Positions 50,501-60,500 are shown, counted from the first letter of the stretch. The stretch is 64,000 nucleotides of DNA from Cladorhizidae sp. MBARI D1340-BT2 (GCA_028752905.1 JAQNBH010000015.1:12290036-12354035), one strand, 5' to 3'. The notes: generated by a model from the letters alone, not told the origin. Numbers and translations: made by a program.

Positions 50501-53500
50501 CCTAGTACACTCTTGCCCTAGTTATAGAATAGAACCAGGCATAGACGACTAGCCCTAGTACACTCTTGCCCTAGTTATAGAATAGAACCAGGCATAGATG
50601 ACTAGCCCTAGTACACTCTTGCCCTAGTTATAGAATAGAACCAGGCATAGATGACTAGCCCTAGTACACTCTTGCCCTAGTTATAGAATAGAACCAGGCA
50701 TAGATGACTAGCCCTAGTACACTCTTGCCCTAGTTATAGAATAGAACCAGGCATAGATGACTAGCCCTAGTACACTCTTGCCCTAGTTATAGAATAGAAC
50801 CAGGCATAGATGACTAGCCCTAGTACACTCTTGCCCTAGTTATAGAATAGAACCAGGCATAGATGACTAGCCCTAGTACACTCTTGCCCTAGTTATAGAA
50901 TAGAACCAGGCATAGGTGACTAGCCCTAGTACACTCTTGCCCTAGTTATAGAATAGAACCAGGCATAGATGACTAGCCCTAGTACACTCTTGCCCTAGTT
51001 ATAGAATAGAACCAGGCATAGATGACTAGCCCTAGTACACTCTTGCCCTAGTTATAGAATAGAACCAGGCATAGATGACTAGCCCTAGTACACTCTTGCC
51101 CTAGTTATAGAATAGAACCAGGCATAGATGACTAGCCCTAGTACACTCTTGCCCTAGTTATAGAATAGAACCAGGCATAGATGACTAGCCCTAGTACACT
51201 CTTGCCCTAGTTATAGAATAGAACCAGGCATAGATGACTAGCCCTAGTACACTCTTGCCCTAGTTATAGAATAGAACCAGGCATAGATGACTAGCCTAGT
51301 ACACTCTTGCCCTAGTTATAGAATAGAACCAGGCATGGATGACTAGCCCTAGTACACTCTTGCCCTAGTTATAGAATAGAACCAGGCATAGATGACTAGC
51401 CCTAGTACACTCTTGCCCTAGTTATAGAATAGAACCAGGCATAGATGACTAGCCTAGTACACTCTTGCCCTAGTTATAGAATAGAACCAGGCATAGACGA
51501 CTAGCCCTAGTACACTCTTGCCCTAGTTATAGAATAGAACCAGGCATAGATGACTAGCCCTAGTACACTCTTGCCCTAGTTATAGAATAGAACCAGGCAT
51601 AGACGACTAGCCCTAGTACACTCTTGCCCTAGTTATAGAATAGAACCAGGCATAGATGACTAGCCCTAGTACACTCTTGCCCTAGTTATAGAATAGAACC
51701 AGGCATAGACGACTAGCCCTAGTACACTCTTGCCCTAGTTATAGAATAGAACCAGGCATAGATGACTAGCCCTAGTACACTCTTGCCCTAGTTATAGAAT
51801 AGAACCAGGCATAGATGACTAGCCCTAGTACACTCTTGCCCTAGTTATAGAATAGAACCAGGCATAGATGACTAGTCCTAGTACACTCTTGCCCTAGTTA
51901 TAGAATAGAACCAGGCATAGATGACTAGCCCTAGTACACTCCTGCCCTAGTTATAGAATAGATCCAGGCATAGATGACTAGCCCTAGTACACTCCTGCCC
52001 TAGTTATAGAATAGAACCAGGCATAGATGACTAGCCTAGTACACTCTTGCCCTAGTTATAGAATAGAACCAGGCATAGATGACTAGTCCTAGTACACTCT
52101 TGCCCTAGTTATAGAATAGAACCAGGCATAGATGACTAGCCCTAGTACACTCTTGCCCTAGTTATAGAATAGAACCAGGCATAGATGACTAGCCCTAGTA
52201 CACTCTTGCCCTAGTTATAGAATAGAACCAGGCATAGATGACTAGCCCTAGTACACTCTTACCCTAGTTATAGAATAGAACCAGCATAGATGACTAGCCC
52301 TAGTACACTCTTGCCCTAGTTATAGAATAGAACCAGGCATAGACGACTAGCCCTAGTACACTCTTGCCCTAGTTATAGAATAGAACCAGGCATAGACGAC
52401 TAGCCCTAGTACACTCTTGCCCTAGTTATAGAATAGAACCAGGCATAGATGACTAGCCCTAGTACACTCCTGCCCTAGTTATAGAATAGAACCAGGCATA
52501 GACGACTAGCCCTAGTACACTGTTGCCCTAGTTATAGAATAGAACCAGGCATAGATGACTAGCCCTAGTACACTGTTGCCCTAGTTATAGAATAGAACCA
52601 GGCATAGATGACTAGCCCTAGTACACTCTTGCCCTAGTTATAGAATAGAACCAGGCATAGATGACTAGCCCTAGTACACTCTTGCCCTAGTTATAGAATA
52701 GAACCAGCATAGATGACTAGACCTAGTACACTCTTGCCCTAGTTATAGAATAGAACCAGGCATAGATGACTAGCCCTAGTACACTCTTGCCCTAGTTATA
52801 GAATAGAACCAGGCATAGATGACTAGCCCTAGTACACTCTTGCCCTAGTTATAGAATAGAACCAGGCATAGATGACTAGCCCAAGTACACTCCTGCCCTA
52901 GTTGTGTCCTACCATGAGCTCTAAAATACCTCTAGCCATAGCCCTAGTTAGTCCTAGCATCTATAACACCCCTAGCCCTAGTTATGCCCTACCCATGAGC
53001 TCTAAAACACCCCTAACCCTAGCATTGATTCCTGGATCCTTGATCCCGGGAATCCATGGGTACTCTAGGAAAGGTTATATTAGTATTGGCACGTGCTTGA
53101 ATAGTCAGCCTGTATGCAATAGGTTGTGTTAGTATTGGCACGTGCTTGAATAGTCAGCCTGTATGCATTAGGTTATATTAGTATTAGCACGTGCTTGAAT
53201 AGTCAGCCTGTATGCAATAGTATTGGCACGTGCTTGAATAGTCAGCCTGTATGCAATAGGTTATATTAGTATTGGCAAGTGCTTGAATAGTCAGCCTGTA
53301 CGCAATAGGTTGTGTTAGTATTGGCACGTGCTTGAATAGTCAGCCTGTATGCAATAGGTTGTATTAGTATTGGCACGTGCTTGAATAGTCAGCCTGTATG
53401 CAATAGGTTGTATTAGTATTGGCACGTGCTTGAATAGTCAGCCTGTATGCAATAGGTTGTGTTAGTATTGGCACGTGCTTGAATAGTCAGCCTGTATGCA

Positions 53501-56500
53501 ATAGGTTATATTAGTATTGGCACGTGCTTGAATAGTCAGCCTGTATGCAATAGGTTGTGTTAGTATTGGCACGTGCTTGAATAGTCAGCCTGTATGCAAT
53601 AGGTTGTGTTAGTATTGGCACGTGCTTGAATAGTCAGCCTGTATGCAAGTATTGGCACGTGCTTGAATAGTCAGCCTGTATGCAATAGGTTGTGTTAGTA
53701 TTGGCACGTGCTTGAATAGTCAGCCTGTATGCAATAGGTTGTGTTAGTATTGGCAAGTGCTTGAATAGTCAGCCTGTATGCAATAGGTTGTGTTAGTATT
53801 GGCACGTGCTTGAATAGTCAGCCTGTATGCAATAGGTTGTGTTAGTATTGGCACGTGCTTGAATAGTCAGCCTGTATGCAATAGGTTGTATTAGTATTGG
53901 CACATGCTTGTATAGTCAGCCTGTATGCAATAGGTTGTGTTAGTATTGGCACGTACTTGAATAGTCAGCCTGTATGCAAGTATTGGCACGTACTTGAATA
54001 GTCAGCCTGTATGCAATAGGTTGTGTTAGTATTGGCACGTGCTTGAATAGTCAGCCTGTATGCAATAGGTTGTGTTAGTATTGGCACGTACTTGAATAGT
54101 CAGCCTGTATGCAATAGGTTGTGTTAGTATTGGCACGTGCTTGAATAGTCAGCCTGTATGCAATAGGTTGTGTTAGTTTGGCACGTGCTTGAATAGTCAG
54201 CCTGTATGGTTATATTAGTATTGGCACGTGCTTGAATAGTCAGCCTGTATGCAATAGGTTGTGTTAGTATTGGCACGTGCTTGAATAGTCAGCCTGTATG
54301 CAATAGGTTGTGTTAGTATTGGCACGTGCTTGAATAGTCAGCCTGTATGCAATAGGTTGTGTTAGTATTGGCACGTGCTTGAATAGTCAGCCTGTATGCA
54401 ATAGGTTGTGTTAGTATTGGCACGTGCTTGAATAGTCAGCCTGTATGCAATAGGTTGTGTTTGTATTGGCACATGCTTGAATAGTCAGCCTGTATGCAAT
54501 AGGTTGTGTTAGTATTGGCACGTGCTTGACAATGCAATTGAAATAGGAAGTGAGTCAACAGCACAAGGGAAGGTGACAGGCAAGATGCCAGCTTCTCTTC
54601 CTATGTGAAGTAGGGTCATTACCTTCATAACTTCCCTCACTGTCAGTACTGTCCGGTTGAGATTCTGTTTGGTTGGACTTTGTAGGTGTGGTTACACTAA
54701 AAGTGCTGTGTAGTTGATGGAGGTTGGAGTGTGGTTGAGGGGAGGGGGAGGGAGGAGAATAATATAAAACAGGTAAGGTGGGAAGGAGAGAGTGGAGAGA
54801 TGAGGGAGAGAGTGGAGAGACGAGGGAGAGAGTGGAGAGACGAGGGAGAGAGTGGAGAGACGAGGGAGAGAGTGGAGAGATGAGGGAGAGAGTGGAGAGA
54901 TGAGGGAGAGAGTGGAGAGATGAGGGAGAGAGTGGAGAGATGAGGGAGAGAAAGATGAGGGAGAGAGTGGAAAGACGAGGGAGAGAGTGGAGAGATGAGG
55001 GAGAGAGTGGAGAGATGAGGGAGAGAGTGGAGAGATGAGGGAGAGAAAGACGAGGGAGAGAGTGGAGAGACGAGGGAGAAAGAGAAGATTAAAGGGAAAT
55101 GATGTGGAGATGTTTGAATTGTTTGACCTATTTACTTGTATATTTACCTGTATATTTAACGTACATTTACTTATATATATTTACTTATATATATTTACTG
55201 ATATATATTTACTTATATATCTATTTACTTATATATCTATTTACTTATATATATTAAGTTATATATATTAACTTATTAATTATATATATTTACTTGTATC
55301 TATTTAATTTACTTATATATTATTTACTTATATATTTACTTATATATATTTACTTATATATTTTTACTTATATATATTTACTTATATAAAGTATATCTTA
55401 TATATATTTACTTATATATATTTACTTACATATATTTACTTATATAAAGTATATCTTATATATATTTACTTATATATATTTACTTATATATATATTTACT
55501 TATATATATTAACTTACTTATATATATTTACTTATATATTATTTACTTGTATATATTTACTTATATATATTTACTTATATATTATTTATTATATATTATT
55601 TACTTATATATTATTACTTATATATTTACTTATATATATTTACTTATATATTACTTATATATTTACTTATATATTATTTACTTATAATTATATTATTTAC
55701 TTATATATTTACTTATCTTATATATTTACTTATATATATTATTTTCTTATATATTATTTACTTATATATTATTTACTTATATATTATTTCTTACTTATAT
55801 ATTATTTACTTATATATTATTTCTTACATATTTACTTATATATTATTTACTTATATATTATTTACTTATATATTTACTTATATATTATTTACTTGTATAT
55901 TTATTTAAAGGGTCTATATGCTGAATGCATCAGAGCTCTATTACACTCTGAAAGATTACAGGTCACAGAAAATGGCTCCTTCAATTACATTCTGTTTAAG
56001 GTGGGCTTGCTAATGATCATTGCCTTGGGAACATGAAGGTAACTAGATTCCTTGGGGACAGAGGAAAGAAGAAAGGTCTGACAGAGAGAGAGTTCCATAC
56101 TTGCCTTGGATCAACATCGAGGAGGGTGGAGCCGGAAGTATTGTAAACGGCCTCGGGCTCTATGTCAGATCCTGCTGATGGCATTCTGAGGGAACATCCC
56201 TCCTCAGAGAGGTCAGGTGACTCCATAATCACATGATTTGTCAGACCATCCTGCACCAGTAAAAGAAGACGCACTCACTCCACCCAGCCAGACATGCACC
56301 AGTAAAAGAAGACGCACTCACTCCACCCAGCCAGACGTGCACCAGTAAAAGAAGACGCACTCACTCCACCCAGCCAGACGTGCACCAGTAAAAGAAGACG
56401 TACTCACTCCACCCAGCCAGACGTGCAACAGTAAAAGACGCACTCACTCCACCCAGCCAGACGTGCACCAGTAAAAGAAGACGCACTCACTCCACCCAGC

Positions 56501-58736
56501 CAGACGTGCACCAGTAAAAGAAGACGCACTCACTCCACCCAGCCAGACGTGCAACAGTAAAAGAAGACGCACTCACTCCACCCAGCCAGACATGCAACAG
56601 TAAAAGAAGACGCACAAACTCCACCCAGCCAGACGTTTAACGACCAGTCTAGAGACCAACATAAGTATGAGGGCAAGCGTGTCTTCAGATGCCGTTGGCA
56701 CAGCTTTCCTCCTTAGACACCACCACAAGAGCACTTGGGCACACGTGCAAATAGCCCCCACCATGTAAGCACTTACCCTTGCAGTTGTAAGTCTGGTGAG
56801 AAAATAATTGTTGTTATCCAAAGAGTCGTCATCGGAGCCTCCTCCTCCAATGACCGCTACTGCACAGCTGTCCTGCTCTTGCAGTGTCCCTACAAGGAAG
56901 TGCGGGGAAAAAATGCTATTTGATAGTCTGAACTTGTGCACTTCAGTATGGACGGACGGCTGTGCTAGACAGAAAGATGCATGTTCACTCACCTTGGCTA
57001 TCTTCCACTGCAAACTGGGTCTCGGGTCCAACCATTCTCTGGATGGGCAAGAAGAAAGAATGAAGTCAGAATTACATGCACATCACATGCACATCACATG
57101 CTCATCACATGCACATCACATGCACATGTTTCTCTATCATTATTGCTTCCACTCATCTACTTAACTCCCTCCCTCTCCACATCCTCACTCACCCCGAACA
57201 CTCATTAACTCTCCACACACACTCTCAATTACCAACTCACTCTCCGCTAACTCTCCCAGTCACTCTCCAACACCCTCACTGACTCTCCATATCCCACCCA
57301 CCCACACCTTCATTCACACACACACTCACTCCACATCTTCACTTACCCACTCACTCTTCACACCCCAGTCATCATCCATACTAACCACCTCACTCACTCT
57401 CCCTCACTCTCCACACCTCACCCATACCCTCACTCTCCACACCTCACCCATACCCTCACTCTCCACACCTCACCCATACCCTCACTCTCCACACCTCACC
57501 CATACCCTCACTCTCCACACCTCACCCATACCCTCACTCTCCACACCTCACCCATACCCTCACTCTCCACACCTCACCCATACCCTCACTCTCCACACCT
57601 CACCCATACCTTCACTCTCCACACCTCACCCATACCCTCACTCTCCACACCTCACCCATACCTTCACTCTCCACACCTCACCCATACCCTCACTCTCCAC
57701 ACCTCACACATACCTTCACTCTTCACACCTACCCTCACTCTCCACACCTCACCCATACCCTCACTCTCCACACCTCACCCATACTCTCACTCTCCACACC
57801 TCACCCATACCCTCACTCTCCACACCTCACCCATACCTTCACTCTCCACACCTCACCCATACTCTCACTCTCCACACCTCACCCATACCCTCACTCTCCA
57901 CACCTCACCCATACCCTCACTCTCCACACCTCACCCATACTCTCACTCTCCACACCTCACCCATACCCTCACTCTCCACACCTCACCCATACCCTCGCTC
58001 TCCACACCTCACCCATACCCTCACTCTACACACCTCACCCATACCCTCACTCTCCACACCTCACCCATACCCTCACTCTCCACACCTCACTCATACCCTC
58101 ACTCTCCACACCTCACCCATACCCTCACTCTCCACACCTCACCCTTTCCCACTTTCCACCAGTTATCTTGGAAGAGTCATCATCATCCCTCTTCTTCTTG
58201 GAAACGGTCTTCCATTGACATGCAGCAGATGCCTGCTGCGACAAACTAGGGCGGGAGAGGGCCACCTTTTGGGCCCATGCAGGAAGCATGCTCAGCCGAA
58301 AGTCAAACTCGGCCTCGCCTCCAGATTCAAGGTCACTATCTGAGTGGGAATAAGAGATTGGAGAACAACAGCAATCGACACAGGTTAATTATTATGCACA
58401 TTAACCAATAGAAATGCATCCGTGTAGCCATAGAAACAACCAAATGAAAACAACAACAACAACAGCAGCTCAGCACATCAGCAATGAAGTGGCTGTGGTG
58501 ACATCACCACAATATGACAGAGCTAGAAGAACTAATGATCCCTTACCACATGCATGTATCGGCCCAGCTGAGTACTCCATTGCCGCTCCCCCCTTGCCCG
58601 CCTCCTCCTCTGCAGCCACACTCTTCATCGGCTGGCTCCTGTCCTTGCACGTGTAAGTGGCTCGGCAGTCTGGCTCGTCCACTGCATAAACAGGCTGGAC
58701 AGGTTGGCCCATCTCGGCCAAACGCTTGTGCATGGT
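31356..58736 (-). CDS. Unrecognised nuclear-type protein with SUMO-interaction-like motifs and a C-terminal array of SUMO-acceptor motifs, 12 exons
   Basis: Seen (minus strand, 5' to 3'): exons 58736-58547, 58339-58143, 57038-56993, 56889-56777, 56250-56105, 54696-54623, 43856-43649, 42928-42822, 37370-37258, 36567-36490, 36432-36207 and 32107-31356 total 2250 nt, open throughout (749 residues plus TAA) with phase agreement at all eleven junctions. The product is hydrophilic, with acidic Ser-rich stretches, basic NLS-like KKKR and GGRKR, candidate SUMO-interaction motifs [30 protein letters not shown] and [11 protein letters not shown], a CCCSCHH cluster, a predicted helical block ([19 protein letters not shown]) and eleven VKxE motifs near the end. 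I recognise no catalytic domain. Known: VKxE is the canonical SUMO attachment consensus; short hydrophobic cores beside acidic residues bind SUMO. Inferred: a chromatin or DNA-repair scaffold modified by SUMO. The start may be the ATG at 58733 (context ACCATGC), or the gene may continue beyond the window. Confidence 0.75.
32130..33920. repeat. 46-bp tandem array with shorter variants (gene 2 last intron)
   Basis: The unit contains CTGACACCACACTTCCTTGA then TCACTGCCCCCCTCATTTAG. Some units lack the ATTTAGTTGCC part. The array starts about 20 bp upstream (in gene sense) of the last exon acceptor, so it abuts the splice site. Confidence 0.94.
33945..34705. repeat. 25-bp tandem array, about 30 copies (gene 2 last intron)
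   Basis: The unit contains TCTCTCTCCCTGTGCTAGCC and ATTTA, alternating with ATTTCCC variants. Confidence 0.94.
34706..36206. other. Rest of the gene 2 last intron, with AT microsatellite
   Basis: 34706-35328 and 35735-36206 are single-copy with no supported gene. 35329-35733 is a TATATACATA-type microsatellite that produces tyrosine/isoleucine-rich spurious frames. A short CA run lies near 36054-36068. Confidence 0.7.
36207..36432 (-). CDS. Gene 2 exon k with a Cys/His cluster
   Basis: The acceptor is the second AG of CTTACAGTGCGGCAG, which gives phase 0; the first AG gives an early stop. It reads [20 protein letters not shown] and GYDLPVKKN, then Gly/Ser/Asp-rich sequence. The donor GTACGT is in phase 1, matching the last exon directly. 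The CCCSCHH segment could bind metal, but no known finger spacing is evident. Confidence 0.75.
36490..36567 (-). CDS. Gene 2 exon j (78 nt)
   Basis: The acceptor GTGTTGTAG precedes [20 protein letters not shown] and KKRLED; the donor is GTGAGT. Phase 0 on both sides. It looks like a charged helix. Confidence 0.75.
36640..37235. repeat. About 25-bp degenerate array (gene 2 intron i-j)
   Basis: Units of the form CTTCAAGTATGAATACTATT plus ACAC, with many substitutions and truncations. Confidence 0.85.
37258..37370 (-). CDS. Gene 2 exon i with SUMO-interaction-like motif VIEI and an apparent GC donor
   Basis: The acceptor is CTTTCACTAG. It reads [20 protein letters not shown] and [21 protein letters not shown] after acidic/Ser residues is the best SUMO-interaction core in the protein. 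The exon ends CACGAG before GCAAGT; GT alternatives downstream lead to a stop in exon j. Confidence 0.78.
37470..37996. repeat. 31-bp array, left part (gene 2 intron h-i)
   Basis: The unit contains TGATCACATGACACATTGAC then ATCCCATCACT, mixed with a CATTGATGTTTTGTCACATG variant. The hAT element splits this array. Confidence 0.9.
39609..40958 (+). mobile_element. piggyBac-like element nested in the hAT transposon
   Basis: TTAA at 39605-39608 and 40959-40962 flank inverted ends CCCTTTCACTGGCATA and its complement with one mismatch. TTAA target duplication and CCC-type ends are the hallmark of piggyBac. A perfect palindrome GCGACTTAAGTCGC lies just inside the left end. At 1350 bp it is too short for a full transposase, so it is a deletion derivative. 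Reading the hAT frame across a single TTAA restores continuity, which confirms the boundaries. Confidence 0.85.
39853..40114 (+). pseudogene. Possible remnant of the piggyBac transposase N-terminus
   Basis: ATG at 39853 opens [15 protein letters not shown] and then hits a stop. A shifted frame continues as an acidic stretch ([25 protein letters not shown]) up to a good donor GTAAGA at 40115. An Asp/Glu-rich N-terminus is typical of piggyBac transposases. The catalytic part is absent. Confidence 0.45.
42223..42700. repeat. 31-bp array, right part
   Basis: Same units as 37470-37996, continuing on the other side of the hAT insertion. Confidence 0.9.
42822..42928 (-). CDS. Gene 2 exon h
   Basis: The acceptor is ACATTTGCAG and the donor GTAGCA. 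It reads [20 protein letters not shown] and [15 protein letters not shown]. The phase agrees with both sides. Confidence 0.75.
42929..43648. other. Gene 2 intron between exons g and h
   Basis: Single-copy, no repeats of note and no supported coding frame. Confidence 0.6.
43649..43856 (-). CDS. Gene 2 exon g with SUMO-interaction-like motif
   Basis: A CCCCAACCAG acceptor and GTGAGT donor bound an exon reading [40 protein letters not shown] and ending [18 protein letters not shown] is an acid-preceded hydrophobic core. The exon is separated from exon f by the 53-bp and 49-bp arrays. Confidence 0.8.
43890..44085. repeat. 18-bp array (gene 2 intron f-g)
   Basis: Units of the form AACAGGAAGTATATCTAC. 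Confidence 0.88.
44218..52910. repeat. 53-bp tandem array, about 164 copies, 8.7 kb (gene 2 intron f-g)
   Basis: The unit contains CCCTAGTTATAGAATAGAAC, CAGGCATAGATGACTAGCCC and TAGTACACTCTTG. Stops occur in every frame, so no long open frames arise. Sporadic variants (GACGAC, GATGAATAG, loss of GG in CCAGGCAT, CCTGCC for CTTGCC) would allow block structure to be mapped. Confidence 0.97.
53050..54530. repeat. 49-bp tandem array, about 30 copies (gene 2 intron f-g)
   Basis: The unit contains GGCACGTGCTTGAATAGTCA, GCCTGTATGCAATAGGTTGT and GTTAGTATT. Each holds CACGTG, an E-box-type palindrome. Confidence 0.95.
54623..54696 (-). CDS. Gene 2 exon f (74 nt)
   Basis: The acceptor is CAGCACTTTTAG and the donor GTAATG. 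Only one frame is open: [20 protein letters not shown] then GSYE, Ser/Thr-rich and acidic. Incoming phase 2 and outgoing phase 1 match its neighbours. Confidence 0.7.
54780..55082. repeat. 20-bp purine-rich array (gene 2 intron e-f)
   Basis: Unit GAGGGAGAGAGTGGAGAGAT or its GAC variant. Confidence 0.92.
55120..55910. repeat. AT-rich array of TATATATTTACTTA units (gene 2 intron e-f)
   Basis: About 790 bp of irregular 10-16-bp AT units with no frame. Confidence 0.92.
56105..56250 (-). CDS. Gene 2 exon e, ending at an apparent GC donor
   Basis: The acceptor is TTTTACTGGTGCAG. The exon reads [20 protein letters not shown] and [20 protein letters not shown]. It ends CCAAG before GCAAGT. A GT-type donor four bases later would put the next exon into a stop, so the GC donor is supported by frame. 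Confidence 0.75.
56262..56640. repeat. 43-bp array, about 9 copies, next to the exon e acceptor
   Basis: The unit contains CAGTAAAAGAAGACGCACTC and ACTCCACCCAGCCAGACGTG plus CAC. On the gene 2 sense strand each copy repeats the pyrimidine tract TCTTCTTTTACTGGTGCA that forms the real acceptor. Confidence 0.92.
56777..56889 (-). CDS. Gene 2 exon d with first SUMO-interaction-like motif
   Basis: It lies between CACTTCCTTGTAG and GTAAGT. It reads [20 protein letters not shown] and continues [21 protein letters not shown] followed by a Gly spacer and DDD fits a reverse-type SUMO-interaction core with an acidic flank. Confidence 0.75.
56993..57038 (-). CDS. Gene 2 exon c (micro-exon of 46 nt)
   Basis: It lies between CCCATCCAG and GTGAGTG and reads [15 protein letters not shown], ending in phase 1. 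It is accepted because both flanking exons require exactly this phase. Confidence 0.7.
57405..58142. repeat. 26-bp array, about 27 copies (gene 2 intron b-c)
   Basis: The unit contains ACCCTCACTCTCCACACCTC and ACCCAT. It runs directly up to the exon b donor at 58142, whose GTGAGG is itself part of the first repeat unit on the minus strand. Confidence 0.94.
58143..58339 (-). CDS. Gene 2 exon b
   Basis: The acceptor is CTTATTCCCACTCAG. It reads [39 protein letters not shown], a basic-acidic [15 protein letters not shown] and GGKWER. An earlier GT (after KIT) gives the wrong phase for the next exon; the GTGAGG at 58142 fits phase 0 and is stronger. KKKR is a plausible nuclear localisation signal. 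Confidence 0.75.
58547..58736 (-). CDS. Gene 2 exon a (most upstream one found)
   Basis: The acceptor CTATTTTTCAG precedes ACC ATG CAC AAG. The frame [20 protein letters not shown] is chosen over the overlapping open frame because only this one ends in phase 1 at GTAAGG and completes the Asp codon of exon b. The other frame has a Cys-rich CPAC segment that looks zinc-finger-like but is out of phase. If the ATG at 58733 is the start, the splice-like TTTTCAG before it would be fortuitous. Confidence 0.7.
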
Positions 58737-59169
58737 CTGAAAAATAGACCCACATTAATCTGCTGTTCTTTACACAGTTACACTGTGTTACTCAAACACT
58801 TATATTTAGTTGCGGGAAGTGTTACTTGGTATGAACAACATGCCATTATCATTATGGGTGTAGCTACTAACTGTACAGTGAACACTGATATCGTGGCAGT
58901 TGCAGTCATGTGATTTCAAAGCTAGTACGTTATTGCTGAAAATTTTGCATCTCCAGGAATGAGTTGTTGTTTTTTTGGGGGGGTTTTGGGTGTTTTTTTT
59001 TTTGTGTGTGTGTACAAGCCAAACTTTTAATTAGAGTGAACACATGGAACTGGAATGTTGGCCAGCAAAGCATCGTCTCAAGTGAAGACTTTGAATGGAA
59101 AAGTTGCCAAGCCCAGGGATTTGGAATGAGTCATTTCATTGAACAAATAATGTAAGTAGCTACTGGAAG

Positions 59170-60500
59170 ACTGGGGGAGACAACCGACAGCAAGAATGGA
59201 GGGAACTGTCTGCTTGTGATGAGGGAGACAACAGACAGCAAGAATGGAGGGAACTGTCTGCTTGTGATGAGGGAGACAACAGACAGCAAGAATGGAGGGA
59301 ACTGTCTGCTTGTGATGAGGCAGACAACAGACAGCAAGAATGGAGGGAACTGTCTGCTTGTGATGAGGGAGACAACAGACAGCAAGAATGGAGGGAACTG
59401 TCTGCTTGTGATGAGGCAGACAACAGACAGCAAGAATGGAGGGAACTGTCTGCTTGTGATGGGGGAGACAACAGACAGCAAGAATGGAGGGAACTGTCTG
59501 CTTGTGATGAGGGAGGCAACAGACAGTAAGAATGGAGGGAACTGTCTGCTTGTGATGGGGGAGACAACACACAGCAAGAATGGAGGGAACTGTCTGCTTG
59601 TGATGAGGGATGCAACAGACAGCAAGAATGGAGGGAACTGTCTGCTTGTGATGAGGGAGACAACAGACAGCAAGAATGGAGGGAACTGTCTGCTTGTGAT
59701 GAGGGAGACAACAGACAGCAAGAATGGAGGGAACTGTCTGCTTGTGATGAGGGAGGCAACAGACAGCAAGAATGGAGGGAACTGTCTGCTTGTGATGAGG
59801 ATGAGGGAGACAACCGACAGCAAGAATGGAGGGAACTGTCTGCTTGTGATGAGGGACACAACAGACAGCAAGAATGGAGGGAACTGTCTGCTTGTGATGA
59901 GGGACACAACAGACAGCAAGAATGGAGGGAACTGTCTGCTTGTGATGAGGGAGACAACAGACAGCAAGAATGGAGGGAACTGTCTGTTTGTGATGGGGGA
60001 GACAACAGACAGCAAGAATGGAGGGAACTGTCTGCTTGTGATGAGGGAGACAGCAAGAATGGAGGGAACTGTCTGCTTGTGATGAGGGAGACAACAGACA
60101 GCAAGAATGGAGGGAACTGTCTGCTTGTGATGGGGGAGGCAACAGACAGCAAGAATGGAGGGAACTGTCTGCTTGTGATGGGGGAGACAACAGACAGCAA
60201 GAATGGAGGGAACTGTCTGCTTGTGATGAGGGAGACAACAGACAGCAAGAATGGAGGGAACTGTCTGCTTGTGATGAGGGAGGCAACAGACAGCAAGAAT
60301 GGAGGGAACTGTCTGCTTGTGATGAGGGAGACAACACACAGCAAGAATGGAGGGAACTGTCTGCTTGTGATGGGGGAGACAACTGACAGCAAGAATGGAG
60401 GGAACTGTCTGCTTGTGATGAGGGAGACAACAGACAGCAAGAATGGAGGGAACTGTCTGCTTGTGATGAGACAGATAACAGACAGTAAGAATGGAGGGAA
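59170..60500. repeat. 48-bp tandem array, about 27 copies
   Basis: The unit contains GACAACAGACAGCAAGAATG and GAGGGAACTGTCTGCTTGTG plus ATGAGGGA. It opens frames of 280-450 codons on both strands (TDSKNGGNCLLVMRET and minus-strand HSCCLLSPSSQADSSL), which are treated as artefacts. Confidence 0.95.

Noticed and set aside
44218..52910. CCCTAG motifs suggesting an internal telomere-like repeat
   Set aside because: The period is 53 bp, CCCTAG occurs within a longer complex unit, and there is no run of 6-bp telomeric repeats.
58543..58755. Cys-rich CPAC...H frame that resembles a zinc finger
   Set aside because: It is in the alternative frame of gene 2 exon a and ends in the wrong phase for exon b.
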